Source: Longicatena sp. | Lineage (GTDB): Bacteria; Bacillota_I; Bacilli_A; Erysipelotrichales; Erysipelotrichaceae | Direction of reading: 5' to 3' | NCBI GenBank assembly: GCA_020025055.1 | Contig: JAHHST010000051.1 | Coordinates: 1-10,524 of the forward strand | Length of the DNA stretch: 10,524 bases | Shown: positions 7,052-10,524 of the stretch, piece by piece | How the letters are laid out: the number at the start of each line of letters is the position of its first letter | Position numbering within the stretch: position 1 is the stretch's first letter | Notes under the pieces: generated by a model | Told to the model about the DNA's origin: nothing | Seen by the model: only the letters and a program-made list of their open reading frames with translations | Database searches by the model: none | Program-made: the position numbers and the translations under genes

Positions 7052-7447
7052 TTATTTTCCAAATTTTGTCTGTAAAGCTTGTACGATTTGTACATCTGCA
7101 GGAATCCATTTAAGATCGTTTAAAGCATCTTTTATGGAAACCCATCGATAAGAATGGTGGACACGTAAGGTTATATCATTTGATTGTAAAGAGCAAAGAA
7201 AGCAATCCATAACTAAATGAAACGTTGGATAATCGTATTTGATTGTTATGAAATGCTCTTGAATATCTACTGTTATATCCATTTCTTCCATTAATTCTCT
7301 TTTTAAAGCTTCTTCAGGAGTTTCTTTAGGTTCGATTTTTCCACCAGGAAATTCCCATAAATCGACAAATTCTCCATAATTTCTTTTTGCAGTTAAAATC
7401 TTATTTTCTTTTTTTATAATAGCAGCAGCTACATGAATTGTTTTCAT
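7052..7447 (-). CDS. Nudix hydrolase, MutT/NudG-like nucleotide pyrophosphohydrolase
   Basis: The 131-residue protein belongs to the small MutT-like Nudix enzymes that hydrolyse nucleoside triphosphates to the monophosphate and pyrophosphate, cleaning oxidised or excess nucleotides from the cytoplasmic pool. The N-terminal VAAAIIKKENKILTAKR strand pair and WEFPGGKIEP lead into the Nudix box, with metal-binding residues in RELMEE. The final glycine of the consensus (EExG) is aspartate here (EEMDI); this is tolerated in some relatives. The C-terminal half, with FHLVMDCFLC and a SYRWVSI strand, resembles the 8-oxo-dGTP/CTP pyrophosphohydrolase subgroup, but substrate cannot be read from sequence. 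A GGTGAT 3 nt before the ATG is a weak ribosome site, and the transcript leader appears very short. It is the likely first gene of a two-gene unit with mscL. Confidence 0.9.
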   Translation of the reverse strand: MKTIHVAAAIIKKENKILTAKRNYGEFVDLWEFPGGKIEPKETPEEALKRELMEEMDITVDIQEHFITIKYDYPTFHLVMDCFLCSLQSNDITLRVHHSYRWVSIKDALNDLKWIPADVQIVQALQTKFGK

Positions 7448-7462
7448 AAAATCACCATAATG

Positions 7463-7471
7463 ATTATAACA
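7463..7471 (-). promoter_or_regulatory. Extended -10 promoter of the Nudix gene
   Basis: On the minus strand, TGTTATAAT is a consensus extended -10. The -35 candidates (TTTGTA or TTGTAG at 15-16 nt) are weak. The -10 ends only 15 nt before the start codon, so the expected leader is under 10 nt. Confidence 0.55.
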
Positions 7472-7550
7472 CGAAAAAGATTTCTACAAAAATATATGAT
7501 AAAGTATAAATAGAAATAAAATTCAAAAAATAACGGATTTAGATTTCTAG

Positions 7551-7690
7551 CTTGAATTACCAAAAGATAAAGAAGTGAAAGCTTATTATAAAACACTAAA
7601 AGAAGATGGAACACTAACGAAGTTCTTAAAAGTAAGGCTAAGACAAAATAGTTTGATGATAAAGAATTTTTATCTCATGTAAGAATGTAA
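7551..7690 (+). pseudogene. Small decayed coding remnant
   Basis: Between the Nudix gene and the helicase, the plus strand reads ELPKDKEVKAYYKTLKED then GTLTKFLK from 7551, directly after a TAG. After FLK, switching to the next frame (7631 onward) gives SKAKTK, a TAG, then FDDKEFLSHVRM and a TAA at 7688-7690. The composition (lysine and glutamate rich, regular) looks like a real protein C-terminus broken by a frameshift and a stop. There is no start or ribosome binding site. I do not recognise the parent family. Chance cannot be ruled out over so few codons. Confidence 0.35.
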
Positions 7691-7721
7691 AAAAACCATC
7701 AACATCATATTGATGTGATGG
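7689..7721 (-). terminator. Intrinsic terminator of the helicase gene
   Basis: CCATC (7696-7700) with GATGG (7717-7721) and ACATCA (7702-7707) with TGATGT (7711-7716) form a stem with a one-base bulge and a TAT loop. On the minus strand it is followed by seven T residues. It lies about 30 nt after the helicase stop. Confidence 0.85.
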
Positions 7722-7751
7722 CTAGTCAATGTTTACTTGGTAAGAAATGTA

Positions 7752-9818
7752 TTATTCTAAGGCACTTTTTACTTTCTTTTTAGAAATACAACGCTCTTGT
7801 TTATTCGTAAATGCATACATTCTTCCTTGTAATAAAATTTTTCTTCCTTGTTCATTTCGAGTATAGATGACTTCATATTTTCCAATATAGGGTTTCATAA
7901 TTGATGCGAATAAAATTGCATCTTCTTTACGTTTTGAGAAGCAATCAGGAATAGGAAAATAATTTTGTATATTTTTTCGATGTTTGTTGCGATATAAAAT
8001 ATATCGTTGATTATCAATCGGTGTAAACAACTCATCAATACATGTTGAAAAAATTGCTTTATCATGGCCACTGCCACCTAGTAAATAAATAAGTTGAAAA
8101 GGAGGATTTGATTCTACAACAACTCTACATTGCATAGAATCTATTAAACTGATTTGTTGGAGTGCTTTTAATATTCCATTTCCAAATGCTTGTAGTTGAT
8201 GTAAAGGATTTCGATAAGTATATAATTTTTTGAATGAAATACATAAAGAAATGACAAAGAAAGTAACATAAGGTAGGAAAATTAATATATTTAAAATGGA
8301 CGAAATTGGAAAAATAGTGAATAGAATCAACATTACAATGCATCCTAAAACACCAACAGTACCAATAATCATACATAATCGTAATGCATCAAAAAATAGA
8401 ATTCCTGGAATATTTTTTTCTTTTATTTCTATTTCATCGGCAATTTCTATTTCTTCATAAATGGTTAATGATTTATTCCAACGTTCTTTTAATAAGTTTC
8501 GTTTTGAAGACATGGATAACATCTGTTTATTTATTTTTTTAATATTTGATGATGTAAATGGTACATTAAGAATAGATAATCGTTCAATTCCACTTTCAAT
8601 CGTATCTAATTCATAGTGTAATCCTAGGAAATGTTCCATTCTTTTTTTTAAGGTTAAATAGTCTTCACTCATATTCTCATCCGAATCTAGATCATTCGGA
8701 TTTACACATACTAAATGCCATATATTACTTGTTTTATTTGGATCCTTTTGGTAGGTTCGAATTGCACGACCACGCATTTGATTACTTAACATATAGGAAC
8801 CTACAAAGCTTGCAAGGATTAAAGAATTAATACATGGAGAATCCCAGCCTTCTCCTAATAGAGACTTTGTCCCAATTAATACTTGAAAAGCTCCTTGTTC
8901 AAACAGCTTTGTTATGGCTTCGGTAATAAAATGTTGATTTCCATTAATTTCTACTTTTACATAATCATCTAATTTACCAGCAGGAGTAAAAGATAATTTA
9001 GCAGTATCTTCTACAAGTTCTAATAATGCAGATTTTGCTTCTTTAGGAATGATGATAATCGTTCCACATAAAACACCTAATTTTAAATTTGGATTGATTT
9101 TTTTATTATCTTGTCGAATTAGCTCAAAGAAAGGAAGTACTCCTAATTGATAAAAGTCTTTAGAATCATCACCTAAAGAAGATTCATATTCTTTACGAAT
9201 ATAATCAGTTAATATTAATAATCGTAAATGATCATGAAGCTGTGAATATTCGTGTTTCACAATTTCTTTGATACTTTCACATTTTCCAACAGAGCGTGTA
9301 TACAATTTTTGAATTGCATCATTCATTTGTAAACATACTTTTTTACGCTCTATCAATCCGTTTGCTTTCATTTTGATTAAAAGATTTTTACGATAATCAT
9401 CATCTACATAAAAAGAATTAGGATCATCATATAAGAAGTTTTGTAATATGATTTCTAACCATTTTAATGATAATTTCTCTAATTTAGTGGCACCAAGTAA
9501 TGTTTGAAATTTCTTAGGTACATCAATATTTTTTTCATTTAAAAAAATTAACAGTGAAGATAAGTAACTAGGATGTTCTAATAATTCTTCATAAGACACT
9601 TCTTCTTTAAAAAAACGATGATGTTTAATGATATTCGTAAATTGTTCATCGTTTAGTAGTTCTTTCATAAACATGAAACAATGTTCATTGAATTTTTTTA
9701 TTTCAGCATGTTCTTTTTTTGTGGGGTAATTAAAGTACACATAATCTTGATGTGGGCATAATGTGCTTTCTTTTACTAATTCGGGAATTGTAATTTCTTC
9801 ATCAATATCTCCACACAT
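7752..9818 (-). CDS. Helicase fragment 2: C-terminal helicase domain with transmembrane hairpin
   Basis: The 688 residues after the amber codon begin at the first available ATG (9818), which has no ribosome binding site, so independent translation is doubtful. Fragment residues 1-30 (CGDIDEEITIPELVKES then CPHQDYVYF) belong to the region that follows motif III in the intact protein. A helical insert follows (about 40-190). The second RecA-like lobe starts near LLILTDYIRKE (200-210) and contains motif V in LIGTKSLLGEGWDSP (314-328) and motif VI QMRGRAIR (347-354). Two hydrophobic helices (about 481-503 and 506-529) then form a predicted membrane hairpin, unusual for a helicase. The final 160 residues include LIYLLGGSGHDKAIFS and have no family I can name. 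Function is unknown; DNA or RNA translocation at a membrane is inference. Confidence 0.75.
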   Translation of the reverse strand: MCGDIDEEITIPELVKESTLCPHQDYVYFNYPTKKEHAEIKKFNEHCFMFMKELLNDEQFTNIIKHHRFFKEEVSYEELLEHPSYLSSLLIFLNEKNIDVPKKFQTLLGATKLEKLSLKWLEIILQNFLYDDPNSFYVDDDYRKNLLIKMKANGLIERKKVCLQMNDAIQKLYTRSVGKCESIKEIVKHEYSQLHDHLRLLILTDYIRKEYESSLGDDSKDFYQLGVLPFFELIRQDNKKINPNLKLGVLCGTIIIIPKEAKSALLELVEDTAKLSFTPAGKLDDYVKVEINGNQHFITEAITKLFEQGAFQVLIGTKSLLGEGWDSPCINSLILASFVGSYMLSNQMRGRAIRTYQKDPNKTSNIWHLVCVNPNDLDSDENMSEDYLTLKKRMEHFLGLHYELDTIESGIERLSILNVPFTSSNIKKINKQMLSMSSKRNLLKERWNKSLTIYEEIEIADEIEIKEKNIPGILFFDALRLCMIIGTVGVLGCIVMLILFTIFPISSILNILIFLPYVTFFVISLCISFKKLYTYRNPLHQLQAFGNGILKALQQISLIDSMQCRVVVESNPPFQLIYLLGGSGHDKAIFSTCIDELFTPIDNQRYILYRNKHRKNIQNYFPIPDCFSKRKEDAILFASIMKPYIGKYEVIYTRNEQGRKILLQGRMYAFTNKQERCISKKKVKSALE

Positions 9819-9833
9819 ATTCGTATAACGTAA

Positions 9834-10409
9834 CTACATTTGTAAAGTTTCGTCATAAGGCGGAGTAGCAGTTAGGGAAATTGTATAAAGATCTGGAAAT
9901 GCTTTTTTAAAGAGTTCTAAAGATTTCCACCATTCATTTCTTAAGTGGTGACATTCATCTAAACATAGTGTATGCAAGTGACATTCTTTAAAACAAGAAA
10001 TGCAATCAAAATTTTGAAAGTCTACGATTTCTTTGATGGATGTATCATCATCACTTAGTTCTTCTTGTTTCTGTGTCATTGCACTATGCAATGCTTGATA
10101 GGTAACAACTGTGATTAGTTTTGGTTGTCTTAAATCTTGTGAGATATACTGATCTTTTCGCTCAGGTTGCAGTAAAAAAGCATCACAAATTCTTTGTACC
10201 CACTGTTCTCGAATGGTAATGGATGGTGCAAGAATTAGTGCTGTTTTATTTAATCTTTTAATAAGTTCAATTCCAAGGGTTGTTTTACCAGAACCAGGGG
10301 CAGCAACAATATGAATTTTTTTATCATTTATATGAGAGTCAAAGTGATCTAATACACGTTTTTGATATGAACGCCATTGACCATTAAATTGTAAAATATT
10401 ATAAAGCAT
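9834..10409 (-). CDS. Helicase fragment 1: N-terminal ATPase lobe
   Basis: The 191-residue piece holds the first RecA-like lobe of a superfamily 2 helicase related to the ResIII/DEAD-DEAH group. A Q-motif-like start (FNGQWRSYQKRVLD) precedes Walker A at residues 37-44 (APGSGKTT). Motif Ia is in LILAPSITIREQW (58-70), motif II is DECH at 151-154, and motif III is SLTATPP at 178-184. AGAAGGTG about 5 nt before the ATG is a good ribosome binding site. Two cysteines in CISCFKECH just before motif II are not a complete metal site. Alone, this lobe lacks motifs IV-VI, so it should not be an active helicase. Confidence 0.85.
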   Translation of the reverse strand: MLYNILQFNGQWRSYQKRVLDHFDSHINDKKIHIVAAPGSGKTTLGIELIKRLNKTALILAPSITIREQWVQRICDAFLLQPERKDQYISQDLRQPKLITVVTYQALHSAMTQKQEELSDDDTSIKEIVDFQNFDCISCFKECHLHTLCLDECHHLRNEWWKSLELFKKAFPDLYTISLTATPPYDETLQM

Positions 10410-10421
10410 AAATTCACCTTC

Positions 10422-10446
10422 TTTGTTATAATAAAATTATAACAAA
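10422..10446 (-). promoter_or_regulatory. Operator-like perfect inverted repeat over the helicase -10 box
   Basis: TTTGTTATAAT (10422-10432) and ATTATAACAAA (10436-10446) are perfect 11-bp arms with a 3-nt spacer. The repeat contains the -10 hexamer and reaches the expected start site, the usual place for a repressor operator. No regulator gene is visible nearby. Confidence 0.5.
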
Positions 10447-10464
10447 CTGCATATTTCGGTACAA
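10436..10464 (-). promoter_or_regulatory. Promoter of the helicase gene
   Basis: On the minus strand, TTGTAC (10464-10459), a 17-nt spacer and consensus TATAAT (10441-10436), with TG extension, form a strong promoter. The leader would be about 20 nt. Nothing else is recognisable in the AT-rich bases up to 10524. Confidence 0.7.
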
Positions 10465-10524
10465 TATAATAGAGATGTAAAAATTTAATAAAATATTTAT
10501 ATATTTAATTTAAAATTCAAGTAA

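Larger units (their letters stand above)
7752..10409 (-). pseudogene. Superfamily 2 DEAD/DEAH-type helicase gene interrupted by one in-frame amber codon
   Basis: The two open frames at 9834-10409 and 7752-9818 lie in the same reading frame, separated only by TAG (9836-9834) and five sense codons. Read through, they give one 885-codon protein with complete helicase motifs in order. No frameshift is involved. The stop falls just after SLTATPPYD. In relatives of this family, as I remember them, a tryptophan precedes an xRYxxLCGxIDEEI motif at this spot, so TGG to TAG is the likely change. The rest of the gene is clean, which suggests a recent mutation, a sequencing error or residual expression of the parts. 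TAG is used as the real stop of two other genes in the window, so it is not reassigned. Confidence 0.7.

Noticed and set aside
6988..7095. Upstream start for mscL at 7095
   Set aside because: The extra 36 residues overlap the Nudix gene, are not MscL-like, and the ATG at 6987 has its own ribosome binding site and the family N-terminus.
7895..8376. Minus-strand short frames at 7895-8077 and 8125-8376
   Set aside because: Both lie in another frame inside the helicase gene and show no ribosome site or recognisable domain.
9834..9836. TAG read as an amino acid (recoding or altered code)
   Set aside because: The DUF2500 and DUF1294 genes in this window end in TAG at the correct family length, and no recoding structure is apparent; a nonsense mutation is simpler.
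9960..10020. Cysteine cluster before motif II as a zinc finger
   Set aside because: Spacing of the Cys and His residues does not form a standard paired knuckle, and some belong to the DECH motif itself.

Overview
The window is AT-rich, has compact genes with strong AGGAGG-type ribosome binding sites, extended -10 promoters and hairpin-plus-T terminators. Together with a glycine riboswitch, a Gram-positive style secreted NagZ-like enzyme with FIVAR repeats and a C-terminal membrane anchor, this points to a low-GC member of the Bacillota. A gut Erysipelotrichia-like organism is my best guess, but it rests on sequence feel and not on a marker gene.

Layout. 1-480: a DUF2500 membrane-anchored protein on the minus strand, with a perfect 15-bp terminator directly behind it. 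529-2318: a promoter, a tandem glycine riboswitch with a terminator-type expression platform, an alanine/glycine:cation symporter (AGCS) and its terminator. 2337-3086: frameshifted remains of what looks like one multi-pass membrane protein. 3061-5673: promoter, gene and terminator of a secreted, membrane-anchored family 3 glycosidase (NagZ type) with two FIVAR repeats. 5700-6107: promoter, a 14-codon leader ORF and a DUF1294 membrane protein whose start overlaps the leader's stop, ending in a bidirectional terminator. 6129-6500: a YbjQ/UPF0145 protein on the minus strand with an inverted repeat over its -10 box. 6541-7471: mscL and a Nudix hydrolase, both minus strand, possibly cotranscribed. 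7551-7690: a small decayed coding remnant on the plus strand. 7689-10464: a large superfamily 2 helicase on the minus strand, interrupted by one in-frame amber codon, with its own promoter, operator-like palindrome and terminator.

Most genes look like independent housekeeping or accessory units and not one pathway. The clearest regulatory logic is the glycine riboswitch: its folding alternatives predict that glycine shuts off its own importer. The most unusual locus is the helicase. It carries a predicted two-helix transmembrane hairpin after the helicase core, and it is split by a TAG that appears to replace a conserved tryptophan just after the SLTATPP motif. I see no CRISPR array, tRNA, rRNA, insertion sequence or clear new multi-gene system here.
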